DNA of 64,000 nucleotides from positions 1,497,673 to 1,561,672 of the forward strand of contig MNCI01010116.1 in the NCBI GenBank assembly GCA_015680685.1. The letters are read 5' to 3'. The position numbers and the translations under genes are program-made. The notes under the pieces were generated by a model. It did no database searches and was not told where the DNA came from. It was given only the letters and a program-made list of their open reading frames with translations. Each line of letters starts with the position of its first letter. The first letter of the stretch is position 1. Below are positions 12,038-23,640 of this stretch, in pieces. The stretch comes from Gnetum montanum. Taxonomy: Eukaryota > Streptophyta > Gnetopsida > Gnetales > Gnetaceae.

Positions 12038-12105
12038 TTGCCCACTAGAATCAAACTTAGGACATTAGTTTTCCATTCCAAGATTCTTACTACTAAGGTA
12101 ATACT
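12038..12105 (-). repeat. tRNA-like, possible SINE head
   Basis: On the minus strand CCTTAGTAGTAAGAATCTTGG is followed about 35 bases later by AAGTTTGATTCTAG. The two parts resemble the internal A box (TRGYNNAGYGG-like) and B box (GGTTCGANTCC) of tRNA genes. The stem pairings of a true tRNA are not evident, so a tRNA-derived SINE fragment is more plausible than a tRNA gene. Chance resemblance in AT-rich DNA remains possible. Confidence 0.3.
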
Positions 12106-12710
12106 ACTAATATATTTACTAGAAGAAATAGGTAGAAAGCTTGGATAAGTGCTAGGTGTGAGGGAAATTAAGCTAGAAAATACAATATATAAAAACCTAT
12201 AGGCAGACACACTGAGCCAATTTCTAACAATTAAAATTACTTTAGATGCTCTTTCTTATTGTAACTTCATGCTTTATATAAGCTACTAGAGAACATGTTC
12301 ATTACCAATTGCTACATATGTAGTTTGCTACTTCTAAAGCATGCCTCTTACAACATGATAAACATGCTACAACTACACAATAACAAAAATAGAACAAAAT
12401 AAGTGTTTACACAAAAAGACGTATAGGTGATGTGGCATCAATGTCTAACCCCTACCTATATAAGCATTCAAATGCAAAGTGTTTTAACATTTCTACAATA
12501 ACTTAACTTTAATAAACTAAAGTATTAATAAAATAAACACTTATGTAATTTAAAAGAAAATATCACAATGCAACTTAAAACTTGTAATTTTAATATTATT
12601 TGTACTATAGAATTATATGATATAATAAAACATTCACCATAAGCCAAATGACTTTAAAGAAGGAAAAGATCATGCAATATACTTATCAATTATACACATA
12701 AGTTATGTGA

Positions 12711-12800
12711 GTAAGGTGTTTTTTGGTTGGATAGAGCATACAATTTCTAGTTTGCAAGTCATAGGTTTGATTCCAAGGAATACACTAAGACATGTACCAC
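12711..12800 (+). repeat. tRNA-like, probable SINE head
   Basis: GGTTGGATAGAGCATAC closely matches the D-arm/A-box stretch of plant tRNAs. After about 30 bases, TAGGTTTGATTCC matches the T-arm/B box. The CCA-proximal stem does not pair well and unrelated sequence follows, so I read this as the promoter-bearing head of a tRNA-derived SINE, or a decayed tRNA, and not as a functional tRNA. Confidence 0.4.
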
Positions 12801-13149
12801 TTAGGAGAATAGTAAAAAGGCACCAAAATGATGATGATGACACCTAAACTTCTTAGTATTATCCTATGGTTTAACAAAATTATCAAAAAATTTATCTTAT
12901 GAAAAGAAAAGTTTGTGACCATATCTCACATCATCTTTAAGATTAATCATAGGTACTCTTATACTTTATAATACTTGCAATACTCTTGAGAGTAAGTATT
13001 CAATTAAGATATTCAATTAATGCAAACTTTACATAATGCCATTTTCAGAACCTTACATAAAATAAAACAATGTTATGTTATACTATTTATGCAAAGTTAA
13101 CTATAAGTTATATATTTTCTAACTAATACTGTGAAGGATAGAAATTTCC

Positions 13150-14213
13150 CACTAGATCTTAGATGAAGATGTTGTTTCCTAGACATAGCTAAAGGCACTA
13201 AGAGGAGAAGTGGTGAATTTGGGCCTTATAAAAAATTAGAGTTAATCAGAGACTAGTAAAAACCCCAAATTAAAAGTTAACCTAGTAAATAGAGCAACTA
13301 TGTAAGAAGAATAAATAAGCATAAAGTTTTTAAGGTAGTTCAACTATTATATTGGTCAACCTACCTCCACCATAAAACTCGTCCTAGATCCTAAGGTGTA
13401 GAGTAATTCTATTAATAAAAAAACTTATAGGGCTTCCTTTACAATTCTAGACTAATCACAACCAGTAAGCTCGAAGTCACAAAAATTCTCTTTCACAACA
13501 CAGAGACTCAAGAGTTATTGAGCTTTTTGAGAAAAAGAAAATAGAGCTTTTATAGAGAAGAGACATAGGAAGAGAGATTGAGAAGAAGAAGAGAGGAATA
13601 GAAGAAGAAATTCTAGTTCAAGCACAAGGCCAAAACCAGAATTACAGAGTTGAGCTAGAGAACTTCAATTTATAGTTGTTACTCCTTTTAGCCATTTTTA
13701 TATTTTGGAGAAGCCTGAGAAGTAATAAGCTGTTATTGTTACCAATTTTTTGGGAAGAGTAGCTGAAGAAGAAGAAGCTATTTTCGTTACATCTTAACTT
13801 TTGTTACTACATTTGGTATGAGCTTGAGGTGAGCATTAAAAGCTTAGTAGAGGGAGAAGAAATTTGTTATTTTATTTTTGGAGTTAATGGTTCCTTCCCA
13901 CAAAAATGGCAAGTTGTGCTTGTATTAGAGATAACAACTCTTTATGCTTCAACTAACAAAGCCTATCTTTGTCATTAATGAGGTTCAGCTTACTTCCATA
14001 ACAATAAAGGCTCTAGCTTATTGAAAAGTCCCATTAAAAAAAGGAAGTTGATGTGGTAGAAGTAATTCAAGCTATCTTTGTATAGCTAAAACCAAGAGCT
14101 AAGTTGAATTAAAAAACTATCTGAGTGCACGTGATGCTGAGTTGGTAGAATCATTTTAAAGAAGTTAAGTAGAACTGAAAAATGGTTCTACAAACTAGTT
14201 TTATGTGTTGATG
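13150..14213 (-). repeat. Copia-type LTR-like block
   Basis: Read on the minus strand the block has a promoter-like CTCTATAAAAGCTC (TATA box at about 13540-13550) and a pyrimidine-rich tract. It then runs into TTGGGGTTTTTACTAG and AAATTCACCACTTCTCCTC, the kind of sequence found at the end of plant Ty1/Copia LTRs and just inside them. No Copia polyprotein is visible nearby, so it may be a solo or truncated LTR. Its ends and target-site duplication were not located. Confidence 0.4.
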
Positions 14214-14337
14214 TGGTAAACAAACACTTCCCTATGAAAGATAAGATGAAAGCTCAAATTCGCATGAAATAGAAGCTCCACTGTAAATCTAAACTTGTAA
14301 CCAAGATTGAAACATGCAACAATCTCATCCTTTTTAT

Positions 14338-15733
14338 GATATGGTGTAGCTGATTCCATTGAGAGTATCCATGGCCTAGGCATTGCTGCAACAAAGAGTA
14401 GTACTTGCCCATAGCTACATCCAAGGACTCATGAGTGCCTTGTTTCCACCCTTGGATTTGCCTCCTCAAATTGGATACTTTGGAGTATGTTTGATACTTA
14501 TCATTGAACAACTCGAGCATCGTACTCCATCACTGAATAGATTTTGGCTCTAAGGATTGGTACCAACTTTCTACTTCCTTGATGAGCGTCCTTACGAATA
14601 GTTTTATCTTTTTCCATTTTTCCCACATTCTACAAGGCACAAGCATCATGAAAGGCTTGCAAATGATTTTGGAAATTTGAATTGTATCCCCCCTCAAACC
14701 TAGAAATATTATTCATATCCAACTGCTTAATGTGACTATCTGTCAAGTGCCTAGTTGGAATCCTAATAGCCTCTGAAATATTTAACATGTTTCTAGTAGC
14801 TAGCAAGGGCTCATCATAGTCATAGCAGTCTCTATGTGCTCTATCATGGCCATGATGCCTATGATGAGTCCTACTGTGCCTTCATTCTCTATGATGTTCA
14901 TCCCCTAGTTGCTCATGCCTGTAGTTCTTGTTGTCTTAGTAGGATCTACAATTATCCCTAACTTGCCTTTTGTCTTCATTATGATTTTTATTGCCTCTGC
15001 TTCTCCTATTGGAGTTGGAGGAGGAAGACAATGAGGATGATGATGAAGGTGAAGAGGGAGGAGAACCAACACCAAAACGATGCCTACTATCTTCTCTTCT
15101 TCAATACCTACCCTGATCACCATGTTTGTCTTTCTTCTGGTGCTTATCCTTGTTTCTACCTTGGTTACCATCATTTGAGGCCCCCTAATCTTGAGATCCA
15201 TTCTTCCCATTACTAGGGTTGTCCACAGTTGACTATAATCGCTAGTTAAGGGTCTCCTCATCAAAGAGAGGAGGAGAATCTATGTATTGGGAGGCACCCA
15301 AAAAGAAGTCCTTGCTATCTTTGTGTGTTTGTAGGGACAAGTGGGTAGAAAACCTTTTGCCATTTAAAGCCTCTTACCTAGCTTCCATTTACTCATCTTT
15401 CTTTCATTGGGCTTTTGTGGGATGTTAATCTCGATAAGCATGGTCTTGAACCTCGTACTTTGCATTAAGTTTAGCAATGCTCAACTTGATGAGATTATTT
15501 AATAGCATTACTAAAATAGATTGGTCAGGAGGCAACACAATGTTGTCTCCCATGTCCCCCCATCCCAGCTACTCATCTTAATGCAAGATGAAGGTGAAAT
15601 CTGAAGTGTAGGCATTTAGATGAGTATAGAAAACTTTGAACTATTGGGGCATTGGTATCTTTTGGCCTTCTTGCCTTTGATTGGATTTGCTTAGAAATAA
15701 TGGTGGAGAGTCTTCCCTATGAGAAGAAGCCAT
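14338..15733 (-). pseudogene. family 2 gag remnant (element D)
   Basis: From the ATG at 15733 this reads as a Ty3 gag with many stops and shifts. It contains an N-terminal region like that of element C, a Ser-rich run, and an HRHHGH/RAHRD basic stretch. The core follows with motifs DEPLLATR, LDMNNISRFEGGY, LQAFHDAC and FNDKYQTYSKVS, and RRQIQGWKQG continues it. Homology with element C and family 1 gag breaks off at about 14338, just after the HHII motif. The left part of the element is lost or replaced by unrelated DNA. No pol is visible in D. The start was chosen by alignment to the leader and primer site at 15866-15884. Confidence 0.75.
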
Positions 15734-15865
15734 ATTAGTGATTGTGAAAAAATAGTGTGCATTTGTTATTATTATTTATCTTAATGGTTTTAACATTAGA
15801 TTTCTTTTCAACATCATTAAAGGTTTTCACTATCCTTTTTATGTAGCACACTTAGCTAACTAAAG

Positions 15866-15884
15866 TCCCCAACAATAGTGCCAA
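15866..15884 (-). other. primer binding site of element D (tRNA-Asp)
   Basis: On the minus strand TTGGCACTATTGTTGGGGA lies directly after the LTR. It matches the complement of the plant tRNA-Asp(GUC) 3' end (TGGCGCCGTTGCCGGGGA), apart from changes that are mostly C-to-T or G-to-A type. Confidence 0.8.
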
Positions 15885-16774
15885 TGATGAGTAGTGAGTG
15901 TCCCTACGCCCAACCATATGAATCACAAGCATTGCACTAGCGATCTAGTTGAATTCCATGGACTTTAGTTTCTAAATGCATTGATGAGCAAAGATAGTGA
16001 CTTAAGGACACAATTGTTGTCTTCTTGGCTTCACTTGTGTAAGTGCAAGAATATGGTTAAGTGTAAGCTAAGGCACATGATTTTTATTTATATTTTCTAT
16101 ATTTTATTTGATTTAGTCTAATAAAATTAATTAATTATGGTTAAGTGTAAGCTAAGTGTGGAATAAAATTAATTAATTATGAATTAACTAATTAACTATC
16201 TAACGCCTTAATCTAATTATCCTAACATAAACATCTAGGCCCACCTTCCGTGCACATCCTAAACTTGTTAGGCATGCTACTAGGTTACTAAGTGTTAGGC
16301 TACTAGGCAAAAGAAGTGATAACATTGTTGGGATTACCAAGTGTTAACAGTATGTTTGAGGCAGTCATGCTTATGCATGATTATTAAGTGTATTAATTAG
16401 CTAAGCACATGATTGTAAAATGCATAAACAATAAAGTGCATGAATGGAAACATTAAAGTATTCTTTAGTGCTCCAATGAGGTCTAAGAATCTTGTCTTTA
16501 TTGCTAGCACATCAAAGTGTTTAGGTACATTGATGTTTGAATAAGGATTTGTAAAATCCTTGAAGTCCTACTTCAAGCACTCAGAAAATATTCTAACTCT
16601 AGTAGAAGAAAATTATAAGAACTCAACTACTCTATCGACTTAACATGCCATAAATGCAGTGGGTGCATGTATTTATATAGTCAAAGATAGACACTACATC
16701 GATGCATATGCATCAATGCATCTAATTATGTATCAATGGGGATGTGTCGACACAACCCATCGAGTGATTCATCA
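15885..16774 (-). repeat. 5' LTR of element D
   Basis: The unit begins TGATGAGTAGTGAG next to the primer site and ends GTGATTCATCA, which are the same ends as family 1 LTRs. A reversed TATA box (TATTTATATAG) lies at about 16670. Upstream in transcription order is a cluster of CGATGCATATGCATC palindromes, in the place where family 1 LTRs have GATATC clusters. A 73-codon frame across this part is not considered a gene. Confidence 0.7.
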
Positions 16775-17046
16775 ATTGGAAAGGAAACTAGTTTCTTCTC
16801 GAAAAAAGTTAGAGCTAGCAAGCATATTGATGCTCAAGTTGAGATGTTCTAGCAATAACTTTGCTTGTTTGGAAGACTAGTAATCAATGATGGTTATCAT
16901 GTGAGATTTCAAGCAAAGAACAAGCTATTTTGGAAAGTAACTTCAGAGAGGCAATGATTTAGGTAGTTAGATATAGGCAACTCCTAGTGTATAGTGCAAT
17001 GACCAAAGAAGGTAGCTAAGAATGAAGAAAGACTTCTAAGGCACAA

Positions 17047-17771
17047 TGATGAAGTGTCTTTAGTTGGCTGCATCAATGGGATGCCATCAACATAGGGTTT
17101 TCCACATGGACATGTACTCGTTGATGTGGCACCCTAGTAGGTCTATAAATACGACACCCCAGCCATGTTAAATGAGAGGAGATCTTTAGTCACAAGAGAA
17201 ATTCTTGTAGTTTGTTTCCGTGAGAGATAGAATAATTTTCTAAGTGCCTGTAGCAAGAGTCAAGGAGTGTATAGATCTTTATTCAAGCACTATTGTACCT
17301 AAGCACTATAGTGTGTGCGAAAATAAATATGAGCCTTTTGATAAGCCTTGCAGGAGTTGGACTAGCTTAATGATTTATTTATGCATTTATTATTTTCATT
17401 AATTAAGTGATAATTAAGATAAGATTATTAAGATTTTAAGTAATTAATTAATTAAGCTAAATAGACTAGCATACGTAAGTACGACCACTTTGAGCATACG
17501 TATAACACTTGGTAATCCTAGTAGTATTCAACACTTGGTCGCCTAGCAGTGTTGTACATGTTTAGGATGTGTATGGAAAGTGGGACGGGATGCTTATGTT
17601 AGGATATTTAGTTATTAATTAGAAATTAAATTAGTTGAATTAGTTAATCAATTTATTCTCAATCTATTACCAACCTTAGGTGAACAAACTATAAAATAAT
17701 AAAAATCATGTGCCTTAATTACACTTAACCATACAACTGAGCCTCACAAGTGTAGTTGGGAAGATAATGAT
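17047..17771 (+). repeat. family 2 LTR, plus orientation, truncated at the N
   Basis: It starts TGATGAAGTGTC and carries a promoter-like GTCTATAAATACG at about 17140. It corresponds to the first about 725 bases of the LTR at 18847-19708. The end is missing because copy 1 of the duplication stops at 17771. Confidence 0.65.
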
Positions 17772-17772
17772 N
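17772..17772. other. single N at duplication junction
   Basis: The ambiguous base lies precisely between the two copies of the 1.8 kb repeat, which suggests two overlapping contigs were joined without merging. Confidence 0.75.
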
Positions 17773-18574
17773 AGCGATCTACTTGAATTCCATGGACTTT
17801 AGTTTCTAAATGCATTGATGAGCAAAGATAGTGACTTAAGGACACCGTTGTTGTCTTCTTGGTTTCACTTGTGTAAGTGCAAGAATATGGTTAAGTGTAA
17901 GCTAAGGCACATGATTTTTATTTATATTTTCTATATATTATTTGATTTAGTCTAAGTGTGGAATAAAATTAATTAATTGTGAATTAACTAATTAACTATC
18001 TAACGCCTTAATCTAATTATCCTAACATAAACATCTAGCCCCACCTTTCGTGCACATCCTAAACTCGTTAGGAATGCTACTAGGTTACTAAGTGTTAGGC
18101 TACTAGGCAAAAGAAGTGATAACATTGTTGGGATTACCAAGTGTTAACAGTATGTTTGAGGTGGTCATGCTTAGGCATGATTATTAAGTGTATTAATTAT
18201 CTAAGCACATGATTGTAAAATGCATAAACAATAAAGTGTATGAATGGAAACATTAAACTATTCTTTAGTGCTCCAATGAGGTCTAAGAATCTTGTCTTTA
18301 TTGCTAGCACATCAAACTATTTAGGTACATTGATGTTTGAATAAGGATTTGTAAAATCCTTGAAGTCCTACTTCAAGCACTCAGAAAATATTCTAACTCT
18401 AGTAGAAGAAAATTATAAGAACTCAAATACTCTATGGAATTAACATGCCATAAATGCAGTGGGTGCACGTATTTATATAGTCAAAGATAAACACTACATC
18501 GATGCATATGCATCAGTGCATCTAATTATGTGTCAGTGGGGATGCCTCGACACAACCCATCAAGTGATTCATAA
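17773..18574 (-). repeat. second copy of D-type LTR, start missing
   Basis: It is homologous to 15939-16774 and lacks the first about 54 bases including the primer-site end. A reversed TATA box is near 18470. The far end reads GTGATTCATAA instead of GTGATTCATCA. Confidence 0.65.
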
Positions 18575-18846
18575 ATTGGAAAGCAAACTAGTTTCTTCTC
18601 AAAAAAAGTTAGAGCTAGTAAGCATACTAATGATCAAGTTGAGATGTTCTAGCAATAACTTTGCTTGTTTGGAATACTAGTAATCAATGATGATTATCAT
18701 GTGAGGTTTCAAGCAAAGAACAAGCTATTTTGGAAAGTAACTTAAGAGAGGGAATGATTTAGGTAGTTAGATATAGGCAACTCCTAATGTATAGTGCAAT
18801 GACCAAAGAAGGTAGCTAAGAATGGAGAAAGACTTCTAAGGTACAA

Positions 18847-19708
18847 TGATGAAGTGTCTTTAGTTGGTTGCATCAATGGGATGCCATCGACATAGGGTTT
18901 TCCACATTGACATGTACTCGTCGATGTGGCACCCTAGTAGGTCTATAAATACGACACCCCAGCCATGTTAAATGAGAGGAGATCTTTAGTCACAAGAGAA
19001 ATTCTTGTAGTTTGTTTCCGTGAGAGATAGAATAATTTTCTAAGTGCCTGTAGCAAGAGTCAAGGAGTGTATAGATCTTTATTCAAGCACTATTGTACCT
19101 AAGCACTATAGTGTGTGCGAAAATAAATATGAGCCTTTTGATAAGCCTTGCAGGAGTTGGACTAGCTTAATGATTTATTTATGCATTTATTATTTTCATT
19201 AATTAAGTGATAATTAAGATAAGATTATTAAGATTTTAAGTAATTAATTAATTAAGCTAAATAGACTAGCATACGTAAGTACGACCACTTTGAGCATACG
19301 TATAACACTTGGTAATCCTAGTAGTATTCAACACTTGGTCGCCTAGCAGTGTTGTACATGTTTAGGATGTGTATGGAAAGTGGGACGGGATGCTTATGTT
19401 AGGATATTTAGTTATTAATTAGAAATTAAATTAGTTGAATTAGTTAATCAATTTATTCTCAATCTATTACCAACCTTAGGTGAACAAACTATAAAATAAT
19501 AAAAATCATGTGCCTTAATTACACTTAACCATACAACTGAGCCTCACAAGTGTAGTTGGGAAGATAATGATCGTTCCACAATTAGATTCACCTTCTAGAT
19601 TGAATTCTATGTATGAGAACACTAGGAATCTAAGAAATTCAATCAAATTGTGCATGAACACCTTAGTGATTCGTATGGTTGAATGTAGGGGCACATCATT
19701 ACTCATCA
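18847..19708 (+). repeat. 5' LTR of element C
   Basis: It begins TGATGAAGTGTC and ends GGGGCACATCATTACTCATCA. At 862 bp it is the same size as the family 1 LTRs, and it has CTATAAATACGAC at about 18940. The primer site that should follow (AATCTAGGATTAGTG) no longer resembles tRNA-Asp. The interior is interrupted 42 bases later by element E. Confidence 0.7.
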
Positions 19709-19750
19709 ATCTAGGATTAGTGAAAATTACTTAACATTGTTGAAACAAAT
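19709..19750 (+). other. leader of element C, left of the E insertion
   Basis: These 42 bases end in CAAAT, the target site of E. The leader resumes after E at 34869. Confidence 0.65.
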
Positions 19751-20614
19751 TGATGAGTGGCAAGGTACCCCTACACTCAACCATACAAATACGAGCATTT
19801 GATGCATGATCTAGTCAAACTTCATAGATGGGCTAGTTGTGGTATCTAGATAGTTACTCATTGATCACAGTTCACTATCTTGCCACCTGGACTAGTATTT
19901 GCTTTGTCAAGTATGGTTTAGTCCAAAGTGAGGTGTATGATGTGTTCCTAACTAATGTTTCTCCTGGAGACAATGGAAAATAATCTTTAATTAAGCTAGG
20001 AGGAAAGGGAAGAGAGAGTTAAACTAATAGGAGATAGGGAGAGAGAATCTAAGCTAGCCTAAGTGTGATAAGAATTTATTCCTTAATCATCTGTACACAC
20101 CTTAGACCTCATGCAAAACAATCACTAGGATTACCAAGCACATGGCCCAAGTACACTACTGGGATACCAAGTAGTCACATGTAGATGCGCAAGATTAAGT
20201 CATACTCATTTTGCATTTAATAATGATAAATAACAATAACAATTAAATAATTAAACTAAGTGAATGCTACAGTGATGAAGTAATCTTGATCTTTATTTCC
20301 AGTCATGTGCATGTCCAAGTACGTCAGAGTCAAATAAAGGATGCCTTACAATTACAATCATCACACTACGAGCATGCACTGGGAGAGAGGGTTGAGAAGA
20401 ACTAAAAATGAAAACTAAAAGAATACTCTAACTTTTCTATCTTAACTCACTAACTTACTTCCTCCGTGCACCTACATGTGTATTTATAGGCTTGCATAGG
20501 AGTCATGATATCGTGTACCCGATATCGTTACTTAGGTTGCGATATCGCCTACCCGACATCGTAGATCCGATATCAGGAGTCTGATATCAGAGCCTAATGA
20601 ATCACGATTCATCA
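19751..20614 (-). repeat. 3' LTR of element E
   Basis: Ends are TGATGAGTGG and CACGATTCATCA. The reversed promoter has TATTTATAGG at 20481-20490. Upstream in transcription order lie five exact GATATC palindromes at 20507, 20521, 20541, 20569 and 20583, plus near matches. The polypurine tract follows at 20615-20626. Confidence 0.9.
20506..20588. promoter_or_regulatory. GATATC palindrome cluster in the LTR of E
   Basis: Five exact GATATC hexamers in about 80 bp, most within an extended CGATATCG context and spaced 14-28 bases, lie just upstream of the LTR TATA box. The same layout recurs in the LTRs of A, F and G. It is a plausible U3 enhancer array, but the binding factor is unknown. Confidence 0.6.
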
Positions 20615-20626
20615 TACCCTCACAAC
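20615..20626 (-). other. polypurine tract of element E
   Basis: On the minus strand GTTGTGAGGGTA abuts the 3' LTR. It corresponds to GTCATGGGGGTA in element A, the site for plus-strand DNA priming. Confidence 0.65.
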
Positions 20627-20808
20627 TGAATGAAAACTCGTCCTCAAGTCAAAAAAAATTAGAATAAGCCCCATTGATTACATAGTGGATAGGTATGGAA
20701 TTATTAACTGACTAGGAATTTATTCATGCTGTAGTGGAGAACTCAATAGAACAAAATTGGGACACAACACAAAATTACAAAATTGCAAAATTGTAAAATT
20801 TATTTAGC

Positions 20809-23603
20809 TCATGTGGTTCTAGGTGGAGGTGGATCCTCTATGGGTTGCTTCCCCTTGTCCTGTGTTCTAGGTTTTCAAATTTGATGACTTTGAAGTAATG
20901 CCTAGAGCTTTTCCTCTTTTGTTTAGGGATCCTATGCCATCCATGTTGATGCTCCAATGTTTGATGGAGTTGGCACCTCCCATGGGCATGGTAGTTGCAG
21001 TAACATCTTATTTGCTTTGATGTACCAGGCTGTAAACAACCGTCGTTCCTCCTCGTAGGCTTTGGCTTTATCCCTGTATTCTTGAAAATTCATAAGCCAT
21101 CGAGCCAAGTCTGCTGTGACATCTCTCTAGCCTTGGTAGCTAGTCTTAACCACCTCTAGTTTACAATTTGCGACTTCTAGCTTCTACAACATTTTCTTGT
21201 GCTTCACAAATTTTGCTTCATATTTGGTGTAGGTGGCAGCTACCTGCTTCTCGAGCTCTATTCTCGGGTATCCTGCTATCAACATGGCTAGATTGGCATA
21301 CCGCAAGTTTGCCAATTCCATGTACTCTATGAATTCTTGAATCTACAGGTCTTGACTTTTAAGTTTCGCTTGGTGGGCAAATGCATATGTGCCCAATATG
21401 GCCCGCCAATTAGTGTGTTGAGCACTGAAAGTGTTGATGTGGGCCTTGGCCATATGGATCTCCTTCTTGATGACTTGCTTGTACATTCCCACCTGGTCTC
21501 TGAAGTGCTCCTTTAATTTCTTATGTCGCTTAGCCTTATTTTTTTACGTGCTTATTTCAATGGCCATCTTTTGACAGATTGCACATACCTCCTCCATTGA
21601 GAGGGTTTGATTCTCTTTGGAAAAATGGTTCATGTCTTAGTTGACTTTGACTAGCTATTCTCGTAATTGCTAGAAGTTTTCCTCGAGAACATTCTTCTAT
21701 TTTTCCATAGCGGTCAACTGAAGGTTGTCAGCAGCAAGCTGTTTATTCTCTTCTTGTAAGGCTCTGAGTGCCTTGGCATGTGCATAGGTTTGTGCTTATG
21801 CCTTGGAGGCATCCCAGTTGGCCTTATCTTTCTCCTCCACCACTCTTTTATTATCTACCAACAATTTATTAAGTTGCCCTATCCTGAAGGTGTCCAACTA
21901 GTCTACAAGAATGAATTGATAGGGGTCCTACTGTGCAGCTTGCAGGGTTACGAGCCTTTCTTGGTATCTTGCCAATTCTGCTTCTGCATGCTTAGCCCTG
22001 ATCTCTACCATGACCAACTTTCCTTTGGTGGAGATGAGGTCTGATTGTCCTACCATGACATCTTGTGGGATGTTAAACAAGGACGTCATTACTTGTCCTA
22101 TTTACAGCAATCGATCAAGCACATCCTCATGCTCTACAGGAGTTATTGAGGAACTGACTAGAGTTTGAGCATCACGCGCTCCTATGAAATCTGGTGGTGG
22201 CACAACAGGGACATTAAAATATTCTTTGATGTGGTCTGTGACCACTTCTGCGGCTCCCACTACATCCTCGTGTTGTATGACCATCACTGTGGCCCCTTCA
22301 CCTGTTTCCAATTGTACCTGGAAAGATACAGCATTCCCTGAAATTTGTTGTGAGCCAATGAGTCTCCCCTCCTCTTATTTGGATGGCCACCTCACCCCAT
22401 GCGTGATCGATAAAAACTAAGAGCTATACGGTGTCTTCGATGATGTGGAAGAGATTAGCATCATCATGACTTCCCCAACTGATCATCTCAGCAATGGCCC
22501 TAAGGTGGCTCATCGGCGGTCAACAATGGCAGTGGTTGATCTTGCTGGCTCGTGCTAGGCCCTGCTTCTTGTTGTCGACTAGGCCTTATGCTTGGAAGTT
22601 GGCTAGGCCCTGCAGTTTGAGTTGTAGTGGGCCCCACCATCTATTCTTGCTCTTGCTCTAGCTCTGGCTCTAGTGTCTCACCAACACTTTTCCTTGGAGC
22701 TGGTGGCTTCAGTAGTTTAGTGAATGAGGCATTTTGGGCTCTTTTGGGGACGTCATTGGTGTACCCCAGAATTCTAGCATGCTTGCATAGCTTCCTGATG
22801 AGACAAGGGAAGGGCAATGCAAACTTCCCCGTCTTACGTTCTTCAAACCACCTTAAGATCTCCATGAGATATAGATGAGGAAGGTTAGCATTAACCTTAC
22901 CCATCAATATCGCACTTCCTCTTGCCGCATATGTTGAAATCTTGTTTAATCCTCTTATGGAGAAGATGTGATAAGTACCAATCTTGAAATATATCCTTTC
23001 CTCCAACATCAACTCTCCATATGTCTTATCTTCTCTACCGTATGTCCTCTTCAACCAAGTCTTACGTGGATCCACATCGGAGCGAGTGGGTAGGTGAGCA
23101 ACTTATGGCCCTAAAGTTGGAAGGTTTAACACTTCTAAGATGGCCTTGGTAGAAAAATCTACAGACACACCACCAATGTCAACTGTGGTGCCTTCTTCCT
23201 TATTGTGCCAAAATTGGTACGTTTCTCCTAAGTACCAGATACCATTGTCAGAGAGGATAGGCCATAATGGGGACCCTTTGAGTTTGTCCCTAACAGCTTC
23301 AGGAGCAAATTCTGTGAAAGGTTCAAAGTTTCATTCCACGATCACTGCAGCCGACGTGGACCTTTCAAAGATGGCCTGAACACATTCCAGGGACAAGGTG
23401 AGGTGTTGTCCCTATTCAGGCGCTACAGCAGCTCCTCCTTCTACCTATCCCAATTGTATAGTAGCAGGAGTCTCTTGATGGATACTGAATGATTTCAGTT
23501 CCTACTCTGCACGTTGTTCGGTAGATGCCTATCCTCTATTCTTCCTGGGTTGCTTCGACATACCTTGAGAGGGTCCTTCTTGTCGTCCACGCTTTGGGAC
23601 CAT
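20809..23603 (-). pseudogene. ORF2 of element E: plant-transposon-like domain plus coiled coil
   Basis: The ATG at 23603 follows GTGTGATTGCAG. The N-terminus is basic (MVPKRGRQ). The conserved domain is at about residues 65-300; its right half is open at 23075-22641 (motifs ERIYFKIGTYH, STYAARGSAIL, NLPHLYL, GYTNDV). Pro/Gln-rich linkers follow, then a region at about 22000-20900 that reads as Glu/Lys/Gln-rich coiled coil, and the tail RTQDKGKQP near 20840. The stop is at 20809-20811. Several in-frame stops and shifts make it non-functional. The domain resembles the plant retroelement domain called 'putative plant transposon protein'; its biochemical role is unknown. Element A has a colinear copy of almost the same length (about 2.8 kb). 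Confidence 0.75.
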
Positions 23604-23640
23604 CTGCAATCACACGGGGCCAGTCATTAGTAAGGTTGCT
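23600..23640 (-). promoter_or_regulatory. 3' splice-site-like signal before ORF2 (E)
   Basis: On the minus strand CCTTACTAATGAC is followed about 25 bases later by GTGTGATTGCAG and immediately by ATG. TACTAAT is one base off the optimal branch-point sequence. Elements A and F have exact TACTAAC at the same place. Confidence 0.5.

Larger units (their letters stand above)
15939..19571. repeat. direct duplication of about 1.8 kb (15939-17771 and 17773-19571)
   Basis: The two copies run in parallel; the last about 610 bases (17161-17771 and 18961-19571) appear identical by eye, and the earlier part differs at scattered sites. Copy 1 has an extra 34-base stretch near 16125-16160. The N at 17772 is the exact junction. 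Each copy contains the minus-strand LTR of D-type, about 270 bp of flank and a plus-strand LTR of C-type. Either a true tandem duplication or an assembly artefact could explain it. Confidence 0.9.

Noticed and set aside
12711-12800. functional tRNA gene
   Set aside because: Boxes are suggestive but acceptor and anticodon stems do not pair convincingly, so it is listed only as a SINE-like candidate.
16659-16880. 73-codon frame, repeated at 18459-18680, as a small gene family
   Set aside because: Both lie across the D-type LTR promoter region inside the 1.8 kb duplication; similarity is explained by the duplication and no domain is visible.
20506-20588. GATATC repeats as a CRISPR-like or satellite array
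   Set aside because: Units are short palindromes with irregular spacing inside LTR promoters, and this is plant nuclear DNA.
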